From: Siphonodentalium dalli
Taxonomy: Eukaryota > Mollusca > Scaphopoda > Gadilida > Siphonodentaliidae
Assembly: GCA_032622095.1 (NCBI GenBank)
Contig: CP136062.1
Span: 132,637,282-132,701,281, forward strand
Length of the DNA: 64,000 nt
Reading direction: 5' to 3'
Shown: one piece after another, positions 33,299 through 44,183 of the stretch
Position numbering within the stretch: position 1 is the first letter of the stretch
Layout: each line of letters starts with the position of its first letter
Translations under genes and position numbers: made by a program
The notes under the pieces: generated by a model
The model's database searches: none
Seen by the model: only the letters and a program-made list of their open reading frames with translations
Told to the model about the DNA's origin: nothing

Positions 33299-33870
33299 AT
33301 GTGATTATTCTCTTATATATGTGAGGCCTCCTATGAGAGACTTGCATATTCACATGAAACCCTTATTATATCTTTAAAAAGCCATTACATATTTCCTTAT
33401 CACTCACTAATTAAGAATAGGTGCGTGCTGCATATCACTTGGCATCGTGCCAAAAAAAATGACTGCAGTGAGTCTTTACATTGATTCAGGCAGATTAATA
33501 CTATTTTGAAAAGACACCAACACCAGGCAATGCAAAATTATTGCTTTGTTCATTAAAGTTAAATTCTTGTCCAACTTTGTTACACTAACGAAAATAGACA
33601 CAAAAACAAAGAGGTAAATTGGGGGACTATATTTTCTGTCGCAGCCCCAGAGCACAATACTGACTGTCGTATACGGTTGTGAAGCGTCTCAGCCAACGCT
33701 GTAAATATATGCATTGTGCAACTTCTTTTAAGGATTTTGATTTGTTAAAAGGCATAAAGCTATAGTTTTTTGTATAGTGACATACAACATCAGTTGGAGA
33801 TCCTCTATATATATAAGAGATTGCATTGGCAGAGGGTTTTCGCAAAATTTCAGCAAGCTCCAGTCATGGG
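33299..33870 (-). mobile_element. Family B relic, heavily degraded
   Basis: 'attctcttatatatgtgagg' at about 33303 and 'atataagagattgcattggc' at about 33812 are H hairpin arms. The right end 'cagcaagctccagtcatggg' and TTAA (33871-33874) match a B left end in reverse. The roughly 450 bases between do not match other copies and may be an insertion or unrelated. No gene seen. Confidence 0.5.
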
Positions 33871-33874
33871 TTAA

Positions 33875-35040
33875 ATGTCAAAATAATCATATCTCAATGT
33901 TGCCGCCCCTTCCTCATATAGCTAAATATAGTTATGCCACGCAAAGAAAATTTTACCAAAATCCTGTGCATGCAAAGTTTTTTTTTACTTTGATATGTAG
34001 GAAAAAATGATAATCGGTGCTCCGAACTGAGACCGAACATACCCGGTTAAATTAAATGGAATCTGTCAACTAACTTTTTATGGATATCTGTTCAGGTAAT
34101 AATGGCCATGGGCAACTGAAATTAAACCCAGACCTAGCCGTTCCAGGGGTGGAGTGCTTCATTGGCTTGTACCACAGAAATTTTTTTTAATTTAATTGAC
34201 CTGAACTACCGAAAATTATAAGGAATATATGTTGGTTTTGTTATGGCATCAATACTACATGTAATGCAAGCAAATCAACATCCATTTCTTAAGGAGACAA
34301 CAGAGAACTGACCGATAGTTGAATCTCTATCATCTTCTAAAAAGCGTGCTGTCAAAAGCCATCTGTTCATCATTCTTGAAATATGATGAAATTGAAACCT
34401 TTTCAGCTGCTGTTTCTGGAAAAAAAAAGGATATAAAAGTGACAATGACAAAAATAGTATGGGTTTGATGATACCAGATGTAGCATTTTAAATGCAAAGT
34501 ATGCAAGGTAAAATTCAAAGCCGAAAAACAGGAATTGTTCTGGTAGCTATGTTTTAAAGCTCACATCTAGATGACATTTGAACTATAAAATACTTCTGAA
34601 CAATCCAACCATAAAATTGTTCTGTAACGTATGGATTCAAAGATTCAAACAGGTAATGCTGTTTTGGCTTGTTTTGGGGGGGGGGGAAATGTCCAAACAA
34701 ATTGGTTCTTCATGTTAATCATATGATAGCTACCGGTATATTAAAAGTGAAATTTGAGACAATTAGGCCTTTATAGCATGTACATGTATAGAAAATTATA
34801 GATTAGGTTTATAGTGACTTGCATATGTTCCTAAAGTGTATACCAGTCACAACATTTATGAAGATTTTAAAATGCACAAGGTGTCGACTTTTGCTCATGG
34901 TACATTGGATATGAGTCACATTGCTGGAAACCTTTTAATTTTAATGCCCAATATCAAATCTAGGTTGGTTTATTAGGGTTTATTGGCATTTCAGCCATTA
35001 GATCATATCATGATGTTGTCAGTTTCACAGATGGAGGAGT
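33875..35040. other. Unassigned stretch
   Basis: G11 at 34676-34686. No gene, tRNA or paired repeat found. 'ggtttattggcatttcag' near 34978 belongs to the family P upstream phrase. Confidence 0.4.
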
Positions 35041-35215
35041 GACTGCAGAGAGTTAATTTCACCAATAAATCACTCCACTGCATGTAGAAATTACCGACCC
35101 CCCCCCCAGAAAGCAACTGATAAATTTGCCCAGGTACACAAATCGGAATACCTCCCCTTTCCGTGGATCACAAATCTGAGTTTATCAGGAACCAAACCAT
35201 CCTCGCCATCGCAGG
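35041..35215 (+). repeat. Repeat family P, copy 2
   Basis: 'aatcactccactgcatgtag', a C10 run (35098-35107), 'caactgataaatttgcccag' and 'gtggatcacaaatct' match copy 1 (20690) and copy 3 (42755). Confidence 0.6.
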
Positions 35216-35238
35216 ATGGCTTGTATTGGCCTAATCAA

Positions 35239-35662
35239 GTCTGAATTTAGTATGTCTGACATTTGCAGAATGAGGTCCCCAGAGGGTGAATTAAGTGACG
35301 CTATCCTGCATAGTGTGCTAACATCACCAAATTCACAACATGGGGACCTCATTCTGCTTAGGCCTCAACTGTTAGGATCAGATTGAAGTTCCCCAGTTGA
35401 AGTTGGTGATGTTCATCCATTAGTCACCTCAATTATGCTTTTTATCTTCTGCAAATAAGGGGATATACAGTAGAAACTGAACAGAAGGGAAAAAGTAACT
35501 TAAAACAATGTTAATTTGTATACTTTAGATACTTCCCCAGAAGATGAAGCCCGAGCAGAATGAGGTCCTCAGAGGGTGAATTTAGTTATGCTAGCCCATT
35601 GTGCAGCGTAGCACCAACTGGGAGCCTCATCCTGCAAATGTCAGACACACTAAATTCAGGCT
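35239..35662. mobile_element. Foldback element family J, copy
   Basis: Ends 'aagtctgaatttagtatgtc' and complement 'aagcctgaatttagtgtgtc', showing that the inverted repeats extend beyond AGTGTGTC. The left hairpin is intact. In the right hairpin part of one arm is deleted ('gcaccaactgggagcctcat'). Confidence 0.85.
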
Positions 35663-36279
35663 TGGGCCTAATGCACCATGAACCTTACCAACTGAGACAG
35701 TGGAGAGCCCCTGTCAAAGCAAGGAACAAACTTTGATAAGGTATATGACACAAAACAACTGACAGGTTAGTGATTCTGTTGGTGTAACTAGCAGCATGCT
35801 GATTAACCACCTTGTGCTTCTAGTCAAGTTAGTCTCTTGTGCAACTCGACATCCAATTAACTGATATAATCAAGTCTTAACCGAAAACTCAAATTTTGGT
35901 TTGCTATCAGTTGATCTTGTCTGGGGTGTGAAGGCTTTAATACCAACGTTCACACAAATTCCAAATCTAATGTCAATACTTCACATTGGAAGATAGTGTC
36001 CTGAACTCACTTCTAATGAACTATCTGCGAAAATACTTTTTTTTTGCCATTATATAGATGCCGAAATGTTCTTTCGAATAAATCTACTTGCGAATGCCAT
36101 CTGTATAACAGAAGCACCAAGTGTGCAGCAGAGTATCTCCCGCAAAGGTGCCTTTTCAATTATATCTATTAAAATTCTGAGGTGGTTTAATTCGAAAGAT
36201 GTCTTAATCCGGCCTACTAGTATGATGACTGAACAAAACCTTCACCCCATTGTGGATCATGAATATAGCAAATATCATT
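35663..36279. other. Unassigned stretch
   Basis: No gene or repeat copy recognised. Confidence 0.4.
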
Positions 36280-36281
36280 TA

Positions 36282-36548
36282 CAGTAATGCCCTAAATAAT
36301 CGACTCCTTAACCACAGCAGAATTATGGGTAACTTTTCAGGATTTAGTCGGAAATATGGCTTGATGCCATTCATCGGAAAGCTCTTACTGTCAGGATTTA
36401 GTCGGAAATATGGCTTGTTACCATTCATCGGAAAGTTCTCAGAGAAAGCTTTCCAATGAATGGCAACAAGCCATATTTCTGACTAAATCCTGAAAAGTTA
36501 CCCATAATTCTGCTGTGGTTAAGGAGTCGATTGTTTAGGGCATTACTA
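36282..36548. mobile_element. Tc1/mariner-like palindromic MITE family I, copy 4
   Basis: CAGTAATGCCCTAAATAATC ends, with TA at 36280-36281 on the left and 36549-36550 on the right. The left arm carries a tandem duplication of about 55 bases ('caggatttagtcggaaatat' occurs twice), so the palindrome is asymmetric. The last base of the right end is changed (CTA for CTG). Confidence 0.85.
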
Positions 36549-36637
36549 TATATCAAATCTAAGATGACATGAGATACATGGATGGACATATTATACACTC
36601 TTAAGGCCCACAAATTCAGATGATATGAATGGACAAA
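36549..36637. other. Unassigned spacer
   Basis: No feature between the I and F elements. Confidence 0.4.
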
Positions 36638-37075
36638 TAAGAAAAGACTTGCAGATCGATTGGGGTCAATAGATTTTGACTGGCAGAGTAATTAAACACA
36701 AACTTTGTTACATACTCTGTCGGTCAAAACCAATGATCCCAATCGATCTTCAAGTTATTCCATATAACCATATACCAGTATATCTTATTAGAACACTAAT
36801 AACATGAACAATTTTCAAAACTACCACAACAATTGTAAGTAGCATATTGTTCACATTCCAGCAGTCTCCCAATAACAACACGCAGCGAGCACGTGCACAG
36901 CTAGGAAAGGCTTTAGGTGTCGTGGGCGTTTACGATGATCATCAACAAATTACTCAAGTGTCGACTTCAGTTATTGGTTTTTGAACATCTGAAACGTTCA
37001 TGTAAACAGGATGGCGAAATGTACTGATTCTCACAGCTGCTAATTGTGTGAATGTAGAGGGTGTGTGATTTATAA
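36638..37075 (+). mobile_element. F element, copy 4, full, with hairpin C
   Basis: Hairpin C (36638-36764) is more decayed than in copies 1 and 2. The body (36765-37072) is collinear with copies 1 and 3, through 'acaattttcaaaactaccac', 'cacgcagcgagcacgtgcac' and 'gtgaatgtagagggtgtgtg'. Confidence 0.75.
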
Positions 37076-37366
37076 TACAGTGTTACATGCGGATATCATT
37101 CGCTTCTTGCTGCCTCATGAGAATGGCCTACAATAACAGACACAGAGGTCCAATTTTGGCACAGATACATTTTGACTCCAAGGGCTATAACTCTGCAACA
37201 AATAGATGGACGAAAGCTATTCTATATGGACGTCCCTTACCCCATGCATGTTCATGAGTGTACCAAAGATCATTTAAGTTCAACCAATGATGACTGAGAT
37301 ATAGAAACCCAAAATTGTCACAGGCAGAAGGACGCATGGGTGGATGGAACCAACTTCTAAATCAAC
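37076..37366 (+). repeat. Degenerate 'ggctataactctg' repeat
   Basis: Contains 'gggctataactctgcaac', 'gatgactgagatatagaaac' and 'gcatgggtggatgg', the same style as 3541-3800. No gene. Confidence 0.5.
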
Positions 37367-37812
37367 GCCTGCAAATAGTGTGTCTGTCATTTGCAGAATG
37401 AGGTCCCAGAGGGTAATCTAGTGATGCTATCCCGCACAGTGGGCTAGCATCACCAAATTCACCCTCTGGAGACCTCATTCTGCTTAGGCCTATTCTTTTG
37501 CGAAGTATCTATAGTCTCAAATTAGCATTGTTTTTAGTTACTTTTTCCCTTCTGGGAAGTTTCTATATCCCCTAACTTGCAGAAGATAAATGCATAATCC
37601 AGATGAATAATGGGTCCACATCGCCAACTTCAACTGGGGAACTTCAAGCTGATCTTTGGTCTCCCATAGCAGTTGAGGCCAAAGCAGAATAAGGTTCCCA
37701 GAGTGTGAATTCGCCAATTCGGTGATGTTAGCCTACCGGGTGGGATAGTGTAACTAAATTCACCCTCTGGGGACCTCATTCTGTAAATGACAGACACACT
37801 ATGTACAGGCTT
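37367..37812. mobile_element. Foldback element family J, full copy
   Basis: Ends 'gcctgcaaatagtgtgtctg' and complement (through 'cacactatgtacaggc'). Two terminal hairpins, interior 'tttctatatcccctaacttg' and 'ctcccatagcagttgaggcc'. About 445 bp. Confidence 0.85.
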
Positions 37813-38387
37813 GCTTCTATATCAATGCCAAATTTGTGGAGGATAATAATGTGGCTTCATATCAGTTTGCTTACTCACAGCTTACTTGAAACTACCTGTA
37901 AGTTTTAGGCAACAGACTTGACCACTGTAAAGTGTTATGTCGCAGCGAGAGACTACCCGCCAAGTAAGAATCTCACCATCTTCTATTAGCATGTATATGT
38001 GTGAGTGAGAAAAAATTTAGCGTCTTTATTAAGTTCTCTGAAATGTTATACCAGTAGTCGATGTGGTTGGAACTTTCGACAATCTTAGTTCATTGCTACA
38101 TTCTTCCAATGGGGATAATGTTTGGATACAAACTGATTGGTTTTATTCAATGATATAAGTACAATTTATGTCTTTAAATGGCCATATTATGGTCACAATG
38201 GCTTCTTTTTCCAAATTGTTGAAGCCAATTATCAGGTATTTGAAAACATGGATTGTTCTACCCATCTTTGGGAAAGAGTCTCGGGAAAATTTGCACCATA
38301 TATGCTTATAATTGGGAATATATAGAGAATATAGAAACAAGCATTTTCAATGCGAAGCTCAATTAAATAAAACAGTTTATAACGTAT
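37813..38387. other. Unassigned stretch
   Basis: No gene or repeat pair recognised. The frames here (about 60 codons each) lack any domain. Confidence 0.4.
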
Positions 38388-38774
38388 TATTGTTTATTCC
38401 ACACCCATTGACGTGAGGCACATGTATTCAATGGAATCCCAGCCATTGAATACATATTAGTGTATACTTCTAGTGGAATACAAGCCGGAACTATTCCTGT
38501 TGACGTTGTAGCCAAGAAAGATGACGTACATTACGTCGATCATCCGCTTCCGGTGATTCCCCCCATAATTACTGGTTATTTGTCAGACTATAGTCACAAT
38601 AAAGGTAGCTATAGTAACAATGAAGGTGACATTCATGGATTGAACTTATCTGACTGAACGGTGTAGAATAAATACAGAACACAACTTGCATCATAATCTC
38701 GAATCTTTTATCGAACTCGTTGCGGACGGCGCAAATTTATATTTCGCTCGAGCTATGCTCTCGCGAAATATATC

Positions 38775-39154
38775 CAGGGGCGCCGGAAGCATCCAAGGGC
38801 AGGGGGGGGGGGGCAGAGCCTACAAAAAGGGCACTTTTCCGCAAAAAAGGGCATTTTCTCTGCAAACTCGGGAAAATAACAATAAATTCATTGTGGCAAA
38901 AATCCCTATTTTAATGGTATTTGTCGGTTTTTATGGCCGTTTTCTGATAAAATTGACAACAAATTAATATTCCTTGTGAAATTGGTGGTATTTGGACCAA
39001 AAAAGTCACATTTTGCTATAAAAACACGAGATTAAACACACAAAAAGCATTTTCTGTCTCCAGAAAAATGGCAAGTCCTGCCCCCGCTCGCCCCCCTTGG
39101 TCAAGGGCAGGGGGGTCAGCTGCCCCCTCTGCCCCCCCTCTTCCGGCGCCCCTG
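38775..39154. mobile_element. hAT MITE, element 3
   Basis: Perfect 8 bp duplication AATATATC (38767-38774 and 39155-39162) and perfect 15 bp inverted ends CAGGGGCGCCGGAAG. 380 bp. Contains a G12 run near the left end and G/C-rich sub-terminal 'ggggggtcagctgccccc'. No transposase. The insertion splits an older palindrome, which is restored when the element is removed. Confidence 0.95.
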
Positions 39155-39475
39155 AATATATCCTTGCGCCATTCGCAACTAATTCGATAAAAGATTCTCG
39201 ATTAAGATGCGCGTTGTGTTCTGTCTATTTATTGCCCACCACGATGGCTTATTTTTGCGAAATACAGCAAAATACAGAAGATTTCAAAAATTCAATAAAA
39301 CAATGTGTATTGTTCTTGAACAATACAAACCTATTACGTCAACAATGTCATTGACAACGTCAACTTTAACAGAACTTTTCTCAATATTTTATGAGGTATA
39401 GTCTACATTAAACACATGTTTGTTCAATTAATTAAACATTATCGACCTAAAAAAAATTATAATAAAACTTCAGAG

Positions 39476-39645
39476 TGTGCAATAAACATGGAACAACACA
39501 GTTTTGTGAACATGTTAACATTATTGCACTCGTTTGTTGTGCCACCGGTTCTCGTTTTACCATTGTGCCACAACAAACTCGTGCAATAACGTTAACCAGT
39601 TCACACACTTGTGTCGTTCTATTTATTCCTATTTTATCACTTTAT
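39476..39645. repeat. Foldback hairpin within family S
   Basis: 'gtgaacatgttaacattatt' plus 'gcactcgtttgttgtgcc' pairs with the complement at about 39570-39625 with some mismatches, around a loop 'accggttctcgttttac'. Confidence 0.75.
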
Positions 39646-39679
39646 GTCAATGAAGCATGAGGACTTGAAATTATTCATA

Positions 39680-39830
39680 AAAAAAGCAAAGTCCTGTCTT
39701 TTGTTCACAAGACAAGAGACATTCTGTGAATTTGGAATTTCGATGTCAGAAATTTGGAAAAACTTTATTATTTCACATTTTCGGCCGTTGTCATTGCCTA
39801 CTAAAAAATCCCTGGAATATCTTCCGAATC
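39680..39830. repeat. Inverted repeat arm, mate at 40855-40995
   Basis: 'gtcctgtcttttgttcacaa', 'ctgtgaatttggaatttcg' and 'cattgcctactaaaaaatc' match the complement of 40855-40995. A weaker third piece is near 47740-47795. The 132-codon frame at 39611-40009, the longest in the window, runs across this arm and has no known domain, so I do not call it a gene. Confidence 0.6.
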
Positions 39831-40009
39831 AAACAACACCTTCATTATTAAGTTATACAGGGCGTGAGGGTTTGAAATGGCAACCTAAGATTTCAGTCAA
39901 GATAGGAATGTCAATTTGTCCACACTATCCAGGAGTTATTCCGCAGTTTCTCAATCAATTTTCGAGCAAGTTCGTCAAATTGAAGACTGATAAAGCACAG
40001 ACGAGCTGA

Positions 40010-40620
40010 AATATGAATCTGTCATTTGTATTGAGGCAAGATCTAATTACTTGCTCTGTAACGACATTAAGTTCCAAGGTCAAGGTCATCGAGCGGCTTC
40101 CTAATCATTTAGATTACAGGGAGGTCCGCAATTGTCCAACAGTTACAAGTAATCAGTTTCTACAGGGGACACTGCAATATTCAAATTGATCCGAGCATCA
40201 TACATGGCCCATCCCTGGATATTAATTCAACAGAAAGATTTCTGCGTTAATTCAATGAATTAAAAAGCTCAGGTCATCTCTCAGTCTCTCTGTACAGGGG
40301 ATAAAATTAGATTCTACAAATGGCAAATAAAAGGCAGGATGACGTTAGCCAATTATATCACGAATAATTAGATCACCACGAGAACAGAAATATTGCGGCT
40401 GGGAAAGCATTGGTCCTTAATTGAAGGGAAGACAGAAAATTTGCATATACAAGTCTAATTAGAACCTCTTCAGAGAACCGAGGAATAATTGATATTAGGT
40501 CTGCAGGCTTTTCTTTTGAACAACTAAACTAATTAGAAGGGAAGTCATAACCCAGAAAGTCCAAGCTTTCACGTCGTCTTCACCAGGACATAGAAAATGG
40601 AAGCGGAGCGCTCCAGATAG
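40010..40620. other. Repeat-poor island rich in TAAT motifs
   Basis: No copy elsewhere in the window and no frame of note. At least ten TAATTA/TAATT-type cores ('gatctaattac', 'cgaataattagatc', 'gtctaattagaacc', 'ctaaactaattagaag'). This resembles enhancer-like conserved non-coding DNA near developmental genes, but conservation cannot be seen here. Confidence 0.3.
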
Positions 40621-40743
40621 TGTTAATTTCAATTACGAAGCCAGTCTTTCTGAGATCAATGCTTTTTTTATTGGGGGAAGATACTTCTTTTATATACAAG
40701 CAATTGAAGTAGCTTGATGGGTCTGACAATGCTCTTACTCATT

Positions 40744-41110
40744 CTAATGTATTCACCCGACGACTGACTGATTTTCCATTAAAGCCTTGTGTTTTCAACA
40801 GAATATACATAAATGCTTCAAGATTAATAGTATTACATGTATTCCACAAAGCAGAGATTTTTTTAGACAACGACAAGGACCAAAAATAGGCCCCATTCCC
40901 AATGAGAAATAGTCTGGTTTTATCCCAATTTCTGACCCCGAAATTCCCAATTCACAGAAAGTGTCCTGCCATGCAAACAAAAGAGAGGACTTCCCCTTTG
41001 TTTGTAAATATTTTTAAGCTAGTCTTTCTTCTCCCTGCCAATGAATTCACCTGAAGACTGACTGATTTTACCATTAAATCCTTGTGTTTTCAACAGAATA
41101 TAAAAAAAAG
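40744..41110. repeat. Direct repeat pair flanking an inverted arm
   Basis: 'ctgactgattttccattaaa' with 'ccttgtgttttcaacagaat' near 40765-40804 recurs near 41062-41100. Between them, 40855-40995 is the inverted mate of 39680-39830. Confidence 0.6.
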
Positions 41111-42458
41111 CAAGAGATGCTTTCTGAGAGGGTATGGCATTCGTGGGTGAATGCCTTTCCCAAATGTTTACCCTGGAACATATACTATGCTACTCAAGTT
41201 CGCCACCTGTGGGAGATATTATGAAGCACATATCTAAATAGGTGTTGTCACAATGATATCATAATAGATGCAGGCTTAACCCTTTGGCAGATGAGTACAT
41301 CTTATATGACATCTTGGGCCCTGCAAAGATTTGATTCGAAGTCGACATCAGCAGTCAGATTCAGGACCGATAGCGAATCGGTTCTCCGATTCGTATATTT
41401 TTGAATTGGTTCACCCTTTCCATTTTATGGGGACAAACGTTACTAAATGTTTAATTTATGGAGCTCAATTGACGAGGCAATTGCAGCATTTGTGCTGTTT
41501 GCCCGTCAAGTGGTCTTGCGATTTACAAGATTACGTCGCAGTCCATCACAGATGCCAATACGTGTAACACTTGTTGGTGGTTGTTGGACAATGTTGGGCT
41601 AACATATGTTATATAAGTGAATATATACAGGTGAAAAGTTCAAGACATCTATGGTCTATACATATTATATACATGTAGTTAGCTTTAGTTTCTTCGAATC
41701 GATGAATGTGCAATGACATACACATGAACTATGTTACATGTAGTTTGCCATGTGTGTTTTATGTCATAATTATCATAGTTATATTCCACATAATATTAAC
41801 ATCTTATTGTCAACGATTCACCTGTATATTCAACAGGTTAAGTTGACCCCTCGCATTAATGAATTCCGATTGTCAACAAAGCTGGGCCCTGTGTATAATG
41901 CCATCTTTTATTCAATTAAGCTAGGGATAAAATGAACATTATGATCATATAGAGTTCCTCTCATAGAACGGAATATATTATTACAAGTCAACCATCAGGT
42001 ACTGACACGGCAGGTCATGCACATCAATATGAATGCCATGTTTATCAGTCTTGAAATCCTTACAATAGTCATTGGCGATTACAAAATTAATAAAAGCTAT
42101 TACATAGACACCACTAAAGTAGTCAAGTAGTGTATTTTCAGTAGAATTTATTCATTATATATTCAAGGTCTGTGCTGAGATGACGTATGTGTCACATAGT
42201 ATACCTAAGTCAGATATTTTCTCTATTTTTCATTCGAAAATAAAGCTGAGAACGATGTCAGTCGCAAAACATTTGTCTGGCAACTGTTTCTGGTTGCTTT
42301 TGTGCCAAATTTATGGATAAATATTTGAAGGATATCCGATCATATCCGATGATCAGCTATAATTTTTCTCCGTCTAGCACTAGTCCCGATTTGAATCGGA
42401 TTCCATGTCGACATCGGACACCCCCATTCCATGATTCGATTCAGTTGCAGAATCTGCG
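41111..42458. other. Unassigned stretch
   Basis: TTAA near 41279 followed by CCCTTTGGCAGATGAG is a possible solitary TTAA-type end. 'gacatcagcagtcagattca' and 'cgaatcggttctccgattcg' near 41370-41395 form a small imperfect stem. No gene recognised. Confidence 0.4.
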
Positions 42459-42727
42459 ATATAAAGTGTATCAATTAATATTTAAGTATAATACTATCTG
42501 ATTGGTGCCAACCTGTTCATCAAAATTTGTGCCCACTGATTAGTTATTGTAGTCATATTGAAACTGATAGCCATATCTCTGGATGATGTCATGACAACAA
42601 GTCTACAAACAGTGTGTCTGTCATTTGCAGAATGAGGTCCTCAGATGGGGAATTTAGCAAATTCATCCTCATTCTGCTTAGGCCTCATCTTCTAGGAAGT
42701 ATCTATAGTCTCAAATTAACATTGTTT
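42459..42727 (+). repeat. Segmental duplication copy 1 (mate 43638-43908)
   Basis: Nearly identical to 43638-43908 over about 270 bases (offset about 1180), including a J element start (42599-42727) whose hairpin carries the same internal deletion in both copies. Here J is cut off at 42727, where sequence leading to family P begins. Confidence 0.9.
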
Positions 42728-42754
42728 ACAGGTAGAAAAAAGATCACTCAGAGG

Positions 42755-42905
42755 GTTAATTTTAGGGAAATGACTCCACTGCGCATAGAAACCACCGACC
42801 CCCTCATAAACCAACTAACAAACTTTCCCAGATACAAAAAACAGGTTACCTTCCCGGTGTGTGGATCACAAATCTGCACTTATTGGGATCAGAACCAGCT
42901 CTGAC
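42755..42905 (+). repeat. Repeat family P, copy 3
   Basis: 'aatgactccactgcgcatag', 'accaccgacccc' and 'tgtggatcacaaatctgcac' match copies 1 and 2. Confidence 0.6.
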
Positions 42906-43637
42906 ATCATTGGGCGCCGACTTATGTTGGAATAATGCACCATACATATTACCAAATCAAATGAGCCACCAACTCCCCCCCCCCCTCTGAATCTGAAATC
43001 ATCTCTTTGGCCAAAGAATTAACCCCCCCCCCCCCCAAAACACAAATTCAAAATACACCGAGCTATAATTCACAAGTTCTACTATGCAGGGATGAGGAAG
43101 TAACTTAGGGAAGGGGTAAAACTTCCAGATAAGATCACGAAATTTAGTCAGAGGTAACGTACTAAATGCAGAAAAGACAATATTGTGCTACTCAAACAAC
43201 TTATTCAATCACTTTGAAGGATTAATCTCATAATTCACAATTAGAGCACAGTGCACTGTTCAGAATCAATAGATTTAGCTCTCTGGAGAATATTCTGGTT
43301 ATTCTTGCCATTGTTGGAAGCATAAAAATACATTTATGCCCCCTTTGATGGAGGAAAAGCTTGGAGCAGGCCACCCTGCCAAATGCAGCACAGGCACAGA
43401 TTCAGACTGCTGCACATCCCGCTCAATAATTAAAGATATATTGACCTTGCCGATTATTGGACCAATTTAGGCCAATCAATAAATTGAAAACTAAATTATA
43501 ACTGAATGACAATCTACAACTAACACACATGAATACTGCTTAGGATATAACAATTCCCTCACATATACAATAGGGTATATGTTCATATTGGTTCATATTT
43601 ATATATCACCACGATAAGGCGGCCATCAGAAACCAGC
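42906..43637. other. Unassigned stretch with two poly(C) runs
   Basis: C11 at 42975-42985 and C14 at 43023-43036. No gene found. TAAT cores near 43430-43500. Confidence 0.4.
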
Positions 43638-43908
43638 ATATAAAGTGTATCAATTAATATTTAAGTATAATACTATCTGATTGGTGCCAACCTGTTCATC
43701 AAAATTTGTGCCCACTGATTAGTTATTGTAGTCATATGAAACTGATAGCCATATCTCTGGATGATGTCATGACAACAAGTCTACAAACAGTGTGTCTGTC
43801 ATTTGCAGAATGAGGTCCTCAGAGGGGGAATTTAGCAAATTCATCCTCATTCTGCTTAGGCCTCATCTTCTAGGAAGTATCTATAGTCTCAAATTAACAT
43901 TGTTTTTA
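43638..43908 (+). repeat. Segmental duplication copy 2
   Basis: Mate of 42459-42727. It continues into the rest of the J element, so this copy probably holds the ancestral arrangement. Confidence 0.9.
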
Positions 43909-44183
43909 GCTACTTTTTCCCTTATGGGAAGTTTCTATATCCCCTAATTTGCAGAAGATAAAATGCATACCTGTATTTGAGGTGGCTAATGTGTGAGCAT
44001 CACCAACTTCAACTAGGGAACTCCAAATTGATCCTAGGTTTCCCATAGCAGTTGAGGCCTAAGCAGAATGAGGTTCCCAGAGGGTGAATTTGGTGATGCT
44101 AGCCCACTGTGCAGAATAGCATCACTAAATTCACCCTCTGAGGACCTCATTATGCAAATGACTGACACACAATTTGCAGGTTT
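43777..44183. mobile_element. Foldback element family J, copy with shortened left hairpin
   Basis: Left hairpin collapsed to 'ggaatttagcaaattcatcc'. The right hairpin is full ('gcagaatgaggttcccagag' to 'gaggacctcattatgcaaat'). Ends 'aagtctacaaacagtgtgtc' and complement. Confidence 0.8.

Larger units (their letters stand above)
38388..39645. mobile_element. Palindromic block family S, with hAT MITE inside
   Basis: Three nested or adjacent inverted repeats: 'tgtattcaatgg' and complement near 38418-38452; 'ctcgaatcttttatcgaact' (from about 38698) with complement near 39180-39205, split by hAT element 3; and a third at 39476-39645. CpG-rich compared with its surroundings ('cggacggcgc', 'tcgctcgagc'). 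A related relic lies at 24126-24375. Termini and target site not resolved. Confidence 0.6.

Noticed and set aside
39611-40009. 132-codon frame, the longest in the window
   Set aside because: No recognisable domain. It overlaps the S hairpin end and the 39680-39830 inverted arm. AT-rich DNA yields frames of this size by chance.
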